This document shows positions 46,395 through 56,275 of a DNA stretch of 64,000 nt, one piece after another; position 1 is the first letter of the stretch, and every line of letters starts with the position of its first letter. The position numbers and the translations under genes were made by a program. The notes beneath the pieces were generated by a model, which was not told where the DNA came from, made no database searches, and saw only the letters and a program-made list of their open reading frames with translations. This stretch comes from Methylomagnum ishizawai. Lineage in GTDB: Bacteria; Pseudomonadota; Gammaproteobacteria; Methylococcales; Methylococcaceae. The DNA lies in the NCBI RefSeq assembly GCF_019670005.1, contig NZ_AP019783.1, positions 3,436,150 through 3,500,149 of the forward strand, in the 5' to 3' direction.

Positions 46395-47402
46395 TTAGTC
46401 CGCTGTCCGGGATTCACCACGGGGTAAGCAATGCCGGGCCGCGTCCAGCAGCACCTCGATTCCCGCACCGGGTTGATTGCCGCGCTCGCCCAATTGGCGC
46501 CGCCAAATCCGCCCGCCCGGCATGCCATGGAACAACCCCAGGATATGGCGGGCGATGCTGTGCAAGCGGGTGCCACGGGCCAGCTCCGCGCCGACATAGG
46601 GCAGGAAGGCCTCCAGGATCGCGTGGCGGGACGGGATGGGGTGGTCATCGCCGTAGAACCGGGCGTCGGCCCCGGCCAGCATATACGGGTTGTGGTAGGC
46701 CGCCCGGCCGATCATCACGCCATCGAAGCGGGCGAGGCGCGGTTCGGCCTGGTCGAGATCGAGGATGCCGCCATTCAGGATGACCGCGAGGTCCGGGAAA
46801 TCGGCCTTGACCCGTTCCGCCACGTCGTAGCGCAAGGGCGGGATTTCGCGGTTTTCCTTGGGCGACAAGCCCTTCAGCCAGGCTTTGCGGGCGTGGATGA
46901 CGAAGGTTTGGCAACCGGCGGCGGCGACCGTGGCGACGAAATGGGCCAGTTCCCCATAGGAATCGCGCTCGTCGATGCCGATGCGGGTCTTGACCGTGAC
47001 CGGGATCGCGACCGCCGCCCGCATGGCGGCGACGCAATCCGCCACCAATTCCGGCTCGGCCATCAGGCAAGCCCCGAACCGGCCCCGCTGCACCCGGTCG
47101 CTGGGGCAGCCCACATTCAGGTTGATCTCATCGTAGCCCCGCGCCGCGGCGATGCGGGCGCAGGCGGCGAGTTCGTCCGGGTCGCAGCCGCCGAATTGCA
47201 CGGCCAGCGGTTTTTCCCGCGGGTCGAAACCCAATAGCCGGTCCGGGTCGCCATGCAGGATCGCGCCGGTGGTGACCATTTCGGTGTACAAGAGGGCGTG
47301 GCGGGAAATCAGCCGCAGGAAATAGCGGCAATGGCGGTCGGTCCAGTCCAACATCGGGGCGATGGACAAGGGACGCCGGAGCGGGGGCGGAAGGCTGGTC
47401 AT
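46395..47402 (-). CDS. dusA: tRNA-dihydrouridine(20/20a) synthase
   Basis: This 335-residue FMN enzyme reduces uridine in the tRNA D-loop. It opens LSIAPMLDWTDRHCRYFLRL, the DusA-specific form of the start. The catalytic Cys is in NLNVGCPSDRVQRGRFGACLM, read as NLNVGCPSDRVQRGRFG; VKTRIGID, HARKAWLKGLSPKENR and ILNGGI follow. These favour DusA over DusB and DusC. The gene is separate from the Pil-Chp cluster by 235 bases with no further gene seen between them. Confidence 0.95.
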   Translation of the reverse strand: MTSLPPPLRRPLSIAPMLDWTDRHCRYFLRLISRHALLYTEMVTTGAILHGDPDRLLGFDPREKPLAVQFGGCDPDELAACARIAAARGYDEINLNVGCPSDRVQRGRFGACLMAEPELVADCVAAMRAAVAIPVTVKTRIGIDERDSYGELAHFVATVAAAGCQTFVIHARKAWLKGLSPKENREIPPLRYDVAERVKADFPDLAVILNGGILDLDQAEPRLARFDGVMIGRAAYHNPYMLAGADARFYGDDHPIPSRHAILEAFLPYVGAELARGTRLHSIARHILGLFHGMPGGRIWRRQLGERGNQPGAGIEVLLDAARHCLPRGESRTAD

Positions 47403-47486
47403 GGTGGGTCGGGTCGGAATGCCGCGCCGGAAGCGGGCCGAAACAAGCAGCCCGCGTCGACGCGGGCCACCGGGGTTGTGGTCGGG

Positions 47487-48176
47487 TCAGCGGGAACGGT
47501 CGGACGGCGGCGGGCCGGCCAGCATCGGCAGGGCCGCCAGGAGTTCCAATTGCCGGATGGCCCGGCGCTGGTTGGCCCAATAGCGGGCCAGCGCCAGCAA
47601 GGCCACGGCCAGCGCCGCGAGGCAGCCGTAGAACAGGGTCTTGAGTTCGGCCAGTTCGCCCTTGAGGTCGGTTTTGTGGAGGGCGGTGGCTTGGCCCGCC
47701 GCCATGGGTTGGTAGCGCCCATGCTCTTGGCGGGCGGAGTCCAGCCCCAGCGTGGTGCCGGCCCGTTCGGTGTAGGCTTCGAGGGTTTGCAGGTCGCTCT
47801 TGAGCGATTCGAAGGCGCGGAGGTCTTCCAGCGCCACCTTGCCGGATTCGACGCTTTTTTCCAGCGCCTTGAGCCGGACTTCGACCGAGTCGGCCAGGAG
47901 GGCGTTGAACTTGGTTTGCAGGGCTTCCATGTGCTGGTTGAGGGCGCGGAGCCGGGTGTCGCCGCCGGTGTCCGCCGCCCATTGGGCTTCGAGATGGTTG
48001 ACGAAGCCCTGGACCTGGAGGAACAGCACCAGCACCGCGGCCAGCAGGATGCCCGCCGCCAGAGCCGCGAAAATCCCGCCGGCGCGTCTTTGTGGCACCG
48101 GCAGGGCTTGCCGGACCAGGCCGCGCTGGCCGGACCTGTCAGCCACCACTCGCTTGCCTCGATATTGTTCGTACAT
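47487..48176 (-). CDS. Hypothetical membrane protein with two TM helices and a coiled coil
   Basis: I do not recognise this 229-residue protein. TM1 is at about 33-54 (GGIFAALAAGILLAAVLVLFL) and TM2 at about 183-202 (LFYGCLAALAVALLALARYW). Between them lies a long helical, charged region rich in Leu and Glu (RLKALEKSVESGKVALEDLRAF) that looks like a periplasmic coiled coil, as in the sensor part of MCPs, but no signalling output is attached. A GGGGAAG precedes the ATG at 48176. It lies between pdxJ and dusA on the same strand. Confidence 0.7.
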   Translation of the reverse strand: MYEQYRGKRVVADRSGQRGLVRQALPVPQRRAGGIFAALAAGILLAAVLVLFLQVQGFVNHLEAQWAADTGGDTRLRALNQHMEALQTKFNALLADSVEVRLKALEKSVESGKVALEDLRAFESLKSDLQTLEAYTERAGTTLGLDSARQEHGRYQPMAAGQATALHKTDLKGELAELKTLFYGCLAALAVALLALARYWANQRRAIRQLELLAALPMLAGPPPSDRSR

Positions 48177-48278
48177 TCGGACTTCCCCGTGAGCCGTCGC
48201 GGATGGCCGCGTGCCGCGCCCAGGGTGGTTCCATGGGGCCGCCGCCAATTTCGACCGGCAAATATCGCAGAATAGCCT

Positions 48279-49031
48279 TCATCGGTCAATTAAGGCCCGG
48301 GCCGCTTCCAGGGTCCGCTTCATGTCGCGCACGGCGGTGTCCAGTCCGGTCATGACCGCCCGCGCCACGATGGCATGGCCGATGTTCAGTTCGTGGATAT
48401 TGGGGATGCGGCAGATATCGGCGACATTGTGGTAATGCAGGCCATGGCCGGCATTCACGATCAAGCCGAGTTCCCCGCCCAACCGGGCCGCCGCTTGCAG
48501 GCGTTCGAGTTCGCGCCGCCTCGCGCCGGGGCTGGCGGCGTCGGCATAATGGCCGGTATGGAGTTCGATCACGGGAGCGCCCGCCCGCGCCGCCGCTTCG
48601 ATCTGGCGCGGGTCGGCGTCGATGAACAGGGAGACTTCGATCTCCGCCGCGGCCAGGGCGGCGCAGGCGTCCTTCATGCGGGCGGTGTCGGCGGCGACAT
48701 CCAGGCCGCCTTCGGTGGTCAATTCGGCGCGTTTCTCGGGCACCAGGCAGCAGGCGGCGGGCCGGACCTTCCGGGCGATGGCGATCATCCCGTCGGTCAC
48801 GGCCATTTCCAGGTTCAGGCGGCTGTGCAGCATCGCCGCCAGGAGTTCGATATCGCGGTCCTGGATGTGGCGGCGGTCTTCGCGCAGATGGGCGGTGATG
48901 CCGTCGGCCCCGGCCTGTTCGGCGATTAGGGCGGCTTGGACGACTTCCGGGTAGCGGGTGTGGCGGGCCTGGCGCAGCGTGGCGATATGGTCGATGTTCA
49001 CGCCCAGGAGGATGGGGGCTATGGCGTTCAT
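48279..49031 (-). CDS. pdxJ: Pyridoxine 5'-phosphate synthase
   Basis: This 250-residue TIM-barrel enzyme condenses 1-deoxyxylulose-5-phosphate with 3-amino-2-oxopropyl phosphate in PLP synthesis. It opens [18 protein letters not shown]. Other blocks are [29 protein letters not shown] and [13 protein letters not shown] with a catalytic His. The ATG overlaps the recO stop by 4 bases. The acpS gene often found next is not here. Length matches E. coli PdxJ (243). Confidence 0.98.
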   Translation of the reverse strand: MNAIAPILLGVNIDHIATLRQARHTRYPEVVQAALIAEQAGADGITAHLREDRRHIQDRDIELLAAMLHSRLNLEMAVTDGMIAIARKVRPAACCLVPEKRAELTTEGGLDVAADTARMKDACAALAAAEIEVSLFIDADPRQIEAAARAGAPVIELHTGHYADAASPGARRRELERLQAAARLGGELGLIVNAGHGLHYHNVADICRIPNIHELNIGHAIVARAVMTGLDTAVRDMKRTLEAARALIDR

Positions 49032-49750
49032 GCGTGCGGTGCTTTCCCTGTGGATGGTTGGAACAGGTCGCGGCTTTTGAGGCCGCGGCCATCGAGATAG
49101 TATTGGACGACCCGCCGCATCAGGTGTTTGGCTTCCTTGAGCGCCACCGGGCTTTCCAGGCGGTCGCGGCCCAGGTCCAGCAGGGTCGAACCGTGGATGG
49201 CCGCAGGATGGTCGGGCGGACAGGCCACCGGGCCGGATTCGATGTGGTAGGCGTAGGTCCGGGCCGGATCCACGGGCCGGCCGGAACCGGCTTCCCGGTC
49301 CAGGCACAGCCCATAGCCCAGGTGTTCCAGCAAGCCGACCTCGAAGCCGCGCAGGGCGGGTTCGGCGGAATCGTCGGCCTGGGCGAGCCGCCCCAGCGTG
49401 TCCAGGTACAGCCGGAACACTTCCGGGTAGGGGTCGAGGGGCGGGAGCAGGTACGAGAGCAGTTCGTTCAGGTAGAAGCCGCAGTACAGCGCGGTGCCGC
49501 GCAGGGCGAAGGCCTCGCCGCAGGGTTCCGCCGCCGTCAGCACCGGGAGTTCGCCCCGGCCCGTCCACGATAACCGCAAGGGGGCGAAGCATTGCAGGAA
49601 GGCCGCGCCTGGGGTGCGACCGCGTTTCGCGCCCTTGGCGAGCAGGTTCAAGCGGCCTTGCGGCTCCGAGAAGATATCCAGCAACAGGCTGGTTTCGCAG
49701 TAGTCGCGGCGGCGGAGGATGACCGCGTCCTGGCCGGGTTCATTCGGCAT
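49028..49750 (-). CDS. recO: DNA repair protein RecO
   Basis: This 240-residue recombination mediator loads RecA with RecR and anneals single strands. An N-terminal OB fold ([35 protein letters not shown], read as [20 protein letters not shown]) is followed by the helical domain ([24 protein letters not shown]). The zinc Cys set of some RecO proteins is absent, as usual in gammaproteobacteria. Its start lies inside the end of era (11-base overlap). Confidence 0.95.
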   Translation of the reverse strand: MPNEPGQDAVILRRRDYCETSLLLDIFSEPQGRLNLLAKGAKRGRTPGAAFLQCFAPLRLSWTGRGELPVLTAAEPCGEAFALRGTALYCGFYLNELLSYLLPPLDPYPEVFRLYLDTLGRLAQADDSAEPALRGFEVGLLEHLGYGLCLDREAGSGRPVDPARTYAYHIESGPVACPPDHPAAIHGSTLLDLGRDRLESPVALKEAKHLMRRVVQYYLDGRGLKSRDLFQPSTGKAPHA

Positions 49751-50621
49751 AGCCCAGGCTGCGTAGGGCGCGTTCGTCGTCCGACCAGTTCTCCTTGACC
49801 TTGACCCAGAGTTGCAGGAACACCTTGCCCTCGGTCAGGCGCTCCAAATCCTGGCGGGCGCGTTCGCCGACCTTTTTCAGCACTTCGCCCTGCTGGCCGA
49901 TGACGATGGCTTTCTGGCCTTCCCGCTCCACCCAGATCAGGGCGGCGATGCGGGTCAGCTTGCCCTCGGTCTGGTATTGCTCGATCTCCACGCTGAGGGC
50001 GTGGGGCACTTCCTGGCCCAGCGACCTGATCAGTTTCTCGCGGATGATTTCCGCCGCCAGGAACCGGAGGCTGCGGTCGGTGAGTTGGTCCTGGTCGAAG
50101 ATCGGTTCGCCCTCGGGCAGGAGTTCCATGATCTTGTGTTCCAGCGCGTCCAGGTTGTGGCCGCGCAGGGCCGAGGCCGGGATCAGGGCGGCGAAGGGAT
50201 GGCGTTGCTGGGCGCTCTCCAGGAAGGGCAGCAGGGCGGCCTTGTCCTCCAGCCGGTCCACCTTGTTGATGACCAGGATCACCGGGGCGGCGGAGGTTTT
50301 GATGCGTTCCAGCACCAAATCGTCCTCGGGCAGCCACACGGGCCGGTCCACGATCCACACGATCACGTCCACATCCAACAAGGCCGTGCCCGCCGTGCGG
50401 TTGAGGTAGCGGTTCATGGCCCGCTTCTGGCTGGCGTGGATGCCGGGGGTATCGACGAACACCGCCTGTCCCGCCTCCGTGGTCTTGATACCGTGGATGC
50501 GGTGGCGGGTGGTTTGCGGGCGGCGCGAGGTGATGCTGATCTTCTGGCCGATCAGGTGGTTGAGTAGGGTCGATTTGCCCACGTTGGGGCGGCCCACCAG
50601 GGCGACATAACCTGCTTTCAT
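49740..50621 (-). CDS. era: GTPase Era
   Basis: This 293-residue GTPase binds the 3' end of 16S rRNA and assists small-subunit maturation. G1 is GRPNVGKSTLLNHLIGQ, G2 the TRHRIHGI region, G3 DTPGIH, and G4 NKVD. The C-terminal KH domain (from about 205) contains WVEREGQKAIVIGQQGEVLKKVG. The start overlaps the rnc stop by 4 bases, the conserved rnc-era coupling that links RNase III processing and 30S assembly. Confidence 0.98.
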   Translation of the reverse strand: MKAGYVALVGRPNVGKSTLLNHLIGQKISITSRRPQTTRHRIHGIKTTEAGQAVFVDTPGIHASQKRAMNRYLNRTAGTALLDVDVIVWIVDRPVWLPEDDLVLERIKTSAAPVILVINKVDRLEDKAALLPFLESAQQRHPFAALIPASALRGHNLDALEHKIMELLPEGEPIFDQDQLTDRSLRFLAAEIIREKLIRSLGQEVPHALSVEIEQYQTEGKLTRIAALIWVEREGQKAIVIGQQGEVLKKVGERARQDLERLTEGKVFLQLWVKVKENWSDDERALRSLGYAE

Positions 50622-51310
50622 GATTTGAATCCGAAGTCCTGGACCAATTTGGCCAGCATTTTCTCGGCGGCTTGCTGCTCGGCTTTCTTACGCGAGGAGC
50701 CGGTACCCTCGCAGGTCTCGGCGGTCAGCGCGATGCGGCATTCCACCACGAAGGTTTGGTCGTGCGGTTGGCCGACCACCGATTTGAGGATATAGACCGG
50801 CAATTCCAGGCCGCGGGCCTGCATGGCCTCCTGGAGCCGGGTCTTGGGGTCTTTCTTCCAATCCTGCACCGACAAGGCGTCGATCTGCTCGGCGAATTGG
50901 TTGAGGATCCAATGGCGGCAGGCGTCCATGCCCTGGTCCACCAGCAATGCGCCGATCAAGGCTTCCAGGGCGTCGGACAGGATGGAATCGCGCCGGTAGC
51001 CGCCGCTCTTGAGCTCCCCCGAACCCAGGATCAGGTAGTCGCCCAGGTTCAACTTGCGGGCGAGGTTGGCGAGCGAGGTCTGGTTGACCAGCATGGCCCG
51101 CAACCGGCTGAGGACGCCCTCGTCGGCGTCGCGGAACTTGCCGTACAGGCGTTCGGCGATCACGAAGCCCAGCACCGAATCCCCGAGGAATTCCAGCCGT
51201 TCGTTGTTGTCCGATTCGGCGCTGCGGTGGGTGAGGGCGCGTTTCACCAGCAGCGGGTTCCTGAAATGCAGGCCCAGTTTCCTGGCGAGTTTTTCCGGCT
51301 CTTGGATCAA
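50618..51310 (-). CDS. rnc: Ribonuclease III
   Basis: This 230-residue dsRNA endonuclease processes rRNA. The catalytic signature is NERLEFLGDSVLGFVIAERLY with the essential Glu and Asp residues, plus DALEALIGALLVDQG. The double-stranded-RNA-binding domain (about 155-225) contains DPKTRLQEAMQARG and GSSRKKAEQQAAEKML. The gene overlaps DUF4845 upstream and era downstream by 4 bases each. Confidence 0.98.
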   Translation of the reverse strand: MIQEPEKLARKLGLHFRNPLLVKRALTHRSAESDNNERLEFLGDSVLGFVIAERLYGKFRDADEGVLSRLRAMLVNQTSLANLARKLNLGDYLILGSGELKSGGYRRDSILSDALEALIGALLVDQGMDACRHWILNQFAEQIDALSVQDWKKDPKTRLQEAMQARGLELPVYILKSVVGQPHDQTFVVECRIALTAETCEGTGSSRKKAEQQAAEKMLAKLVQDFGFKS

Positions 51311-51684
51311 CGTGCGGCTACCTCGATGGAATCGTCGAAATGGGCGACGATATCGATATTGCCCATGATGGGCTGGGTGACATCATAGGCGATTTGTATC
51401 GTCATACCGGAACTGTCCTTGGTGATATAAACATTATCCTTGGTGACGCTGTTGATCATGTCGATATCCCAGTGTTTTGCCAAGCTGGCGAGGACTTCCT
51501 GCTTGGACCGCGTCGCCAAGTCGGGATCGCTTTTCAAGGATTGCAGGGAAGCGACCACTTTGTAATGGTCCAGGTAAATCGGGCCGATCTTGATAATCAG
51601 CATCGCGAAAAAACCGACCAAGCACATCAGCAGCACGAAGCCGAGGAAGGTCATACCACCTTGGCGGACGGGAGTTTGATTCAT
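51307..51684 (-). CDS. DUF4845 membrane-anchored protein
   Basis: This 125-residue protein has one N-terminal TM helix (about 12-32, MTFLGFVLLMCLVGFFAMLI) and a small periplasmic domain containing IYLDHYKVVASLQSLK and IQIAYDVTQPIMGNIDIVAHF. It belongs to the DUF4845 family, which is commonly found between lepB and rnc in proteobacteria. Function is unknown. It overlaps rnc by 4 bases and starts 63 bases after lepB. Confidence 0.9.
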   Translation of the reverse strand: MNQTPVRQGGMTFLGFVLLMCLVGFFAMLIIKIGPIYLDHYKVVASLQSLKSDPDLATRSKQEVLASLAKHWDIDMINSVTKDNVYITKDSSGMTIQIAYDVTQPIMGNIDIVAHFDDSIEVAAR

Positions 51685-51747
51685 GGCCTATGCCCCTGGA
51701 TTTATGGTGATTACGAGGGCGCTCCCCCGGTCTGGGAAGTCCCTGGA

Positions 51748-52533
51748 TTATTTTAGCGAGGTGCCGATCCGGTTGAAGGCGATGCCGCCGTCCCAGCTCA
51801 TCCAGATGAAGAAGGCTTTGCCGACCAGGTTGGCTTCCGGCACCGTGCCCCAAAACCGGCTGTCGTTGCTATTGTCGCGGTTGTCGCCCATGACGAAGTA
51901 TTGGCCTTCCGGCACGGTCCATTCGCCTTCCTTCGCGGCGGGTTCGCCGACCCGCGCCAGGATATCGTGGGTGACGCTGCCCAAATCCTCGCTGAGCAGG
52001 GTTTCGCCGCCCCATTGGCTACCCGCCTGGCTGCCTTCGTAGACGCCCAGCGCGGTCTGCTTGACCGGCTCGCCGTTCACATACACCTGTTTGTGGACAT
52101 AGCCGATGCGGTCGCCGGGCAGGCCGACGATGCGCTTGATGTAATCCATGGTCGGGTCTTTGGGATAGCGGAACACCACGATATCGCCCCGCGCCGGTTG
52201 GCCCATCGCCACGATCTTGGTGTTGATGACCGGCAGGCGGATGCCATAGGTGAATTTATTCACCAGGATGAAATCCCCGACCAGGAGGGTCGGCATCATC
52301 GAACCCGAAGGGATGCGGAACGGTTCCACCAGGAACGAGCGCAGCAACAAGACGATGAGGACGATGGGGAAGAACGAACGGGCGTATTCCACCGGCCAGG
52401 GTTGCTGTTCCGGCGGCGGGGGTTCCACCCCTTGCGCCCGCAACATCAGCAGATAGCCGCCCCACACCACGCCGGTCACCAAGGTCGCCAGCACCAGGAA
52501 AAACGAAAAATCGAAGTCCATGCCGCCGCCCAT
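51748..52533 (-). CDS. lepB: Signal peptidase I
   Basis: This 261-residue inner-membrane protease removes signal peptides of exported proteins. Two N-terminal TM helices (about 9-28 and 50-65) precede the catalytic domain. The Ser is in PSGSMMPTLLVGD and the general-base Lys in MDYIKRIVGLPGD; box E is GDNRDNSNDSRFWG. The ATG overlaps the lepA stop by one base (TGATG); a Met at residue 5 is an alternative start. Confidence 0.98.
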   Translation of the reverse strand: MGGGMDFDFSFFLVLATLVTGVVWGGYLLMLRAQGVEPPPPEQQPWPVEYARSFFPIVLIVLLLRSFLVEPFRIPSGSMMPTLLVGDFILVNKFTYGIRLPVINTKIVAMGQPARGDIVVFRYPKDPTMDYIKRIVGLPGDRIGYVHKQVYVNGEPVKQTALGVYEGSQAGSQWGGETLLSEDLGSVTHDILARVGEPAAKEGEWTVPEGQYFVMGDNRDNSNDSRFWGTVPEANLVGKAFFIWMSWDGGIAFNRIGTSLK

Positions 52534-54338
52534 CAGGAATCTTTGTTGACGCGCAGGACCGCGAGGAAGGCTTCCTGCGGGATATCGATCTTGCCCACTT
52601 GTTTCATGCGTTTCTTGCCCGCTTTTTGTTTTTCCAGGAGTTTGCGTTTACGGCTGATATCGCCGCCGTAGCATTTCGCCAGCACGTTCTTGCGCATGGC
52701 CTTGACCGTGGAACGGGCGATGATCTTGGAGCCGATGGCGGCCTGGATCGCGACCTCGAACATCTGGCGCGGGATCAAGTCCTTCATGCGGTCCACCAGA
52801 TCGCGGCCCCGGCTCTGGCTGATATCGCGGTGGACAATCAAGGATAGGGCATCGACCCGTTCTTCGTTGATGAGGATGTCCAGCTTGACCAGGGGCGCGG
52901 CCTGGAAACGCTTGAATTCGTAGTCGAACGAGGCGAAACCGCGGCTGACCGATTTGAGCCGGTCGAAGAAGTCCAGCACCACTTCGCTCAGGGGCAGTTC
53001 GAAATTGATCGCCACCTGTCCGCCCATGTACTGCATATTCTTTTGCACGCCGCGCTTCTCGATACACAGGGTGATGACGTTGCCGAGATAATCCTGCGGC
53101 ACCAGGATATGGGCCTCGATGATCGGCTCGCGCACTTCCTCGACTTCGTTGGGCGAGGGCAGCTTCGACGGGTTGTCGATCTGGATCGTGGAGCCGTCGG
53201 ATTTCAGGACTTCGTAGACCACGGTGGGGGCCGTGGTGATGAGATCGAGGTCGTATTCGCGTTCCAGCCGCTCCTGGATGATCTCCATGTGCAACATGCC
53301 GAGGAAGCCGCAACGGAAGCCGAAACCCAGCGCCTGCGAGGTCTCGGGTTCGTATTGCAGGGCGGCGTCGTTGAGGTTCAGCTTGTTCAGCGCCTCGCGC
53401 AAATCCTCGTAATCGTCGGATTCGACCGGATACAGCCCGGCGAACACCCTGGGCTGGACCTTCTGGAAACCCGGCAAAGCCGCTTCGCAAGGATTATCGC
53501 TGACGGTGATGGTATCGCCGACCGGCGCCCCGAAGATGTCCTTGATCCCGGCGATGATATAGCCCACCTGCCCGCAATCCAGTTGTTCCATGTCCAGGGG
53601 CTTGGGGGTGAACACACCCAGTTTGTCTACCTGGTGGCTCCTGCCGGTGGATAGGATCGTGATCTTTTGTTTCCGCTTGATGGAGCCGTTCACCACCCGC
53701 ACCAAGGACACCACACCCAGGTAGTTGTCGAACCAGGAATCGATGATGAGGGCTTGCACCGGCGCGTCCGGGTCGCCGGCCGGGGGCGGGATTTTGGCGA
53801 CCAATTGCTCGAGCAGATCGTCGATGCCGAGTCCGGTCTTGGCGCTGATCCTCAACGCCTCGTCGGCGGGGACGCCGATGATTTCCTCGATCTCGGTGCA
53901 GACCTTGTCGGGGTCCGCCGAGGGCAGGTCGATCTTGTTCAGCACCGGCAGGACTTCCAATCCCTGCTCGATGGCGGTATAGCAGTTGGCGACGCTCTGC
54001 GCCTCGACGCCCTGGGCGGCATCGACCACCAACAAAGCCCCCTCGCAGGCCGCCAGCGAGCGCGACACCTCGTAGGAAAAATCGACGTGGCCGGGCGTAT
54101 CGATCAGGTTGAGTTGATAGGTTTCGCCATCCCTCGCTTGGTAGTTGAGGGTGACGCTCTGGGCCTTGATGGTGATGCCGCGCTCGCGCTCGATATCCAT
54201 CGAATCGAGGACTTGGGCGGACATTTCGCGCTCGCTCAAGCCCCCGCAAATCTGGATGAAACGATCCGCCAGGGTCGATTTGCCATGGTCGATATGGGCG
54301 ATGATGGAGAAGTTACGGATATGTTGTTGATCGGCCAC
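52533..54338 (-). CDS. lepA: Elongation factor 4 (LepA)
   Basis: This 601-residue ribosome-associated translational GTPase back-translocates or helps assemble stalled ribosomes. G1 is [17 protein letters not shown]3 DTPGHVDF, and G4 [11 protein letters not shown]. The LepA-specific C-terminal domain ends in [24 protein letters not shown], read as [20 protein letters not shown]. Length equals E. coli LepA (599). The lepA-lepB overlap is the usual arrangement. Confidence 0.99.
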   Translation of the reverse strand: MADQQHIRNFSIIAHIDHGKSTLADRFIQICGGLSEREMSAQVLDSMDIERERGITIKAQSVTLNYQARDGETYQLNLIDTPGHVDFSYEVSRSLAACEGALLVVDAAQGVEAQSVANCYTAIEQGLEVLPVLNKIDLPSADPDKVCTEIEEIIGVPADEALRISAKTGLGIDDLLEQLVAKIPPPAGDPDAPVQALIIDSWFDNYLGVVSLVRVVNGSIKRKQKITILSTGRSHQVDKLGVFTPKPLDMEQLDCGQVGYIIAGIKDIFGAPVGDTITVSDNPCEAALPGFQKVQPRVFAGLYPVESDDYEDLREALNKLNLNDAALQYEPETSQALGFGFRCGFLGMLHMEIIQERLEREYDLDLITTAPTVVYEVLKSDGSTIQIDNPSKLPSPNEVEEVREPIIEAHILVPQDYLGNVITLCIEKRGVQKNMQYMGGQVAINFELPLSEVVLDFFDRLKSVSRGFASFDYEFKRFQAAPLVKLDILINEERVDALSLIVHRDISQSRGRDLVDRMKDLIPRQMFEVAIQAAIGSKIIARSTVKAMRKNVLAKCYGGDISRKRKLLEKQKAGKKRMKQVGKIDIPQEAFLAVLRVNKDS

Positions 54339-54342
54339 GGGC

Positions 54343-55767
54343 TCAGTCCTTGAGTTTCAGGGCCAGGAACAACGAACTGCCGCGCCTTTGCACCAGCATC
54401 GCCACGGATTTGCCCTTGGGCAGGTTTTTCACCAAGTCTTTGAAATGGTTCAAGTCTTTCACGGTTTGATCTTGGACCCGGAGGATCACGTCGCCGCGCC
54501 GGAGTCCCGCGTCGTAGGCCGGGCCGGGCGTGACGCCCTGCACCAGCACGCCGTTCTTCGGGACTTCCAGTTGCTCGCGCATTTCCGGGGTGAGGTTGAT
54601 GGCGTTGAGTCCCAGGCGTTTGAGGGTTTCACCGCCCGCCGGTTCTTCCTTGCCGCTGGCGACCGCCGGTTCTTCTTCCGGCAAGGAGCCGATCTTGAGC
54701 TGGACATCCTTGGGCGAACCCTGGCGCAGCACCTTGACCGTGGCGGTGTCGCCGATCTTGGTCATGCCGACCAGGGGCGGCAGTTCGGCGGAGGCGTTGA
54801 TTTCCTGGCCGTTGAAGGCGGTGATGATATCGCCGACCTGGAGGCCGGCCTGTTCCGCCGGACTCTTGGGCAGGATTTTGGAAACCAGGGCGCCTTCCGG
54901 CTTCTTCATGCCGAAGGATTCGGCCAGTTCGCGGGTCACGTCCTGGATTTGCACGCCCAGCCAGCCGCGCGAGACATGGCCTTGGGATTTCAATTGCTCG
55001 ACCACCCGCATGGCGACTTCGGTGGGGATGGCGAACGACAGTCCCATGAAACCGCCGGTGCGGCTGTAAATCTGCGAGTTGACCCCGATCACTTCGCCGT
55101 CCAGGTTGAACAAGGGACCGCCGGAGTTGCCGGGATTGATCGCCACGTCGGTCTGGATGAAGGGCACGTAATTGTCGCTGGGCAGGCTGCGGCCCTTGGC
55201 GCTGACGATGCCGGCGGTCACGGAATGGTCGAAGCCGAACGGCGAGCCGATGGCCAACACCCATTCGCCGACCTTGAGTTTGTCGGCGGAACCCATCTTC
55301 ACCGTCGGCAAATCCTGGGCATCGACCTTGAGCAGGGCAATATCGCTGCGCTTGTCGGAGCCGACCAACTTGGCGACCAATTCGCGGCGGTCTTGCAGGC
55401 GCACCACGATCTCGTCGGCGTCCTTCACCACATGGTGGTTGGTGATGATGTAGCCGTCCGGCGAAATCACGAAGCCGGAACCCAGGGATTTGGATTCGCT
55501 GGGTTCGCCGCCTTCGGGGCCGCCCTCGCCGAAATAGCGGCGCAGGAAATCGTCGAAGGGCGTGCCTTCGGGCGGCGGCTCCATGCCTTCGGGCAGTTCG
55601 GGGTGTTCGACCGCGGCCATTTTCTGGGTGGTGCTGATGTTGACCACCGCCGAGCTGTTCTTTTCGACCAGCACGGTGAAATCGGGTAATTGGGCGGTGG
55701 CGGACGGCGGCACGGTCGCCAGCAGGGAAAAGCATAGGAGCGCCGCGGCCCACTTGGATTTAAGCAT
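54343..55767 (-). CDS. mucD: Periplasmic Do-family serine protease (MucD/DegP-like)
   Basis: This 474-residue HtrA protease/chaperone has a signal peptide (residues 1-25). The catalytic triad is His in [10 protein letters not shown], Asp in [10 protein letters not shown] and Ser in [12 protein letters not shown]. Two PDZ domains follow (about 275-365 and 395-470). Residues 62-95 form a Pro/Gly/Glu-rich insertion in the LA loop ([10 protein letters not shown]). Adjacency to the rpoE-rseABC genes identifies it as MucD, which degrades misfolded envelope proteins and damps the sigma-E response. It lies only 4 bases from lepA. Confidence 0.95.
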   Translation of the reverse strand: MLKSKWAAALLCFSLLATVPPSATAQLPDFTVLVEKNSSAVVNISTTQKMAAVEHPELPEGMEPPPEGTPFDDFLRRYFGEGGPEGGEPSESKSLGSGFVISPDGYIITNHHVVKDADEIVVRLQDRRELVAKLVGSDKRSDIALLKVDAQDLPTVKMGSADKLKVGEWVLAIGSPFGFDHSVTAGIVSAKGRSLPSDNYVPFIQTDVAINPGNSGGPLFNLDGEVIGVNSQIYSRTGGFMGLSFAIPTEVAMRVVEQLKSQGHVSRGWLGVQIQDVTRELAESFGMKKPEGALVSKILPKSPAEQAGLQVGDIITAFNGQEINASAELPPLVGMTKIGDTATVKVLRQGSPKDVQLKIGSLPEEEPAVASGKEEPAGGETLKRLGLNAINLTPEMREQLEVPKNGVLVQGVTPGPAYDAGLRRGDVILRVQDQTVKDLNHFKDLVKNLPKGKSVAMLVQRRGSSLFLALKLKD

Positions 55768-55831
55768 GACTAACTCCCAAGTTGTCAGGGAACCATAGGG
55801 TAAGGAATGGGATGGGATGGGGACAGCGCGA

Positions 55832-56275
55832 TCAGCCGAGTTTCCGCAATACCACGGGGCGCGGTGTATTGCGCGAGGACAGCCGTGAAAATTTCAGGAA
55901 GGCGAGGGTCGCGGCCAAACCGGCCAGGCCACCCGAGGCGGCCGCCAGATCGGCGGGGGTGGCGAAAGCGCCGCCCAGGGTTTGGCCCAGGATGGCACCG
56001 GCCAGGAGCCCCAGCAGTGGCAACAGGTAAATCGCGAACGAGCCTTTGACGATGGCCCCTTCTTCGATCCCCAGGACCACGCGGTCGCCCGCCCGCACCT
56101 CGATGGGGGAAGACACCACGAGGCGGGCCAGATCGGGCTTGCCCTGTTCCAGGTAATCGGCGACACCGGCGGTGGCGCAGGGGGTTTTGCAAGCCGCGCA
56201 GGCCGATTGCCGGGGTTTTTCCACCCAGACTTGATCGGCTTCGACGTGGGTGACCAGGGCCTCTTCTTCGATCAT
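55832..56275 (-). CDS. rseC: Sigma-E accessory membrane protein RseC
   Basis: This 147-residue RseC/MucC protein has an N-terminal cytoplasmic Cys cluster (SACAACKTPCATAG) and two TM helices (about 73-93 and 100-122). Family members modulate sigma-E signalling and the SoxR-reducing system. The ATG at 56275 overlaps the rseB stop by 4 bases. A longer frame upstream overlaps rseB and was rejected. Confidence 0.9.
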   Translation of the reverse strand: MIEEEALVTHVEADQVWVEKPRQSACAACKTPCATAGVADYLEQGKPDLARLVVSSPIEVRAGDRVVLGIEEGAIVKGSFAIYLLPLLGLLAGAILGQTLGGAFATPADLAAASGGLAGLAATLAFLKFSRLSSRNTPRPVVLRKLG

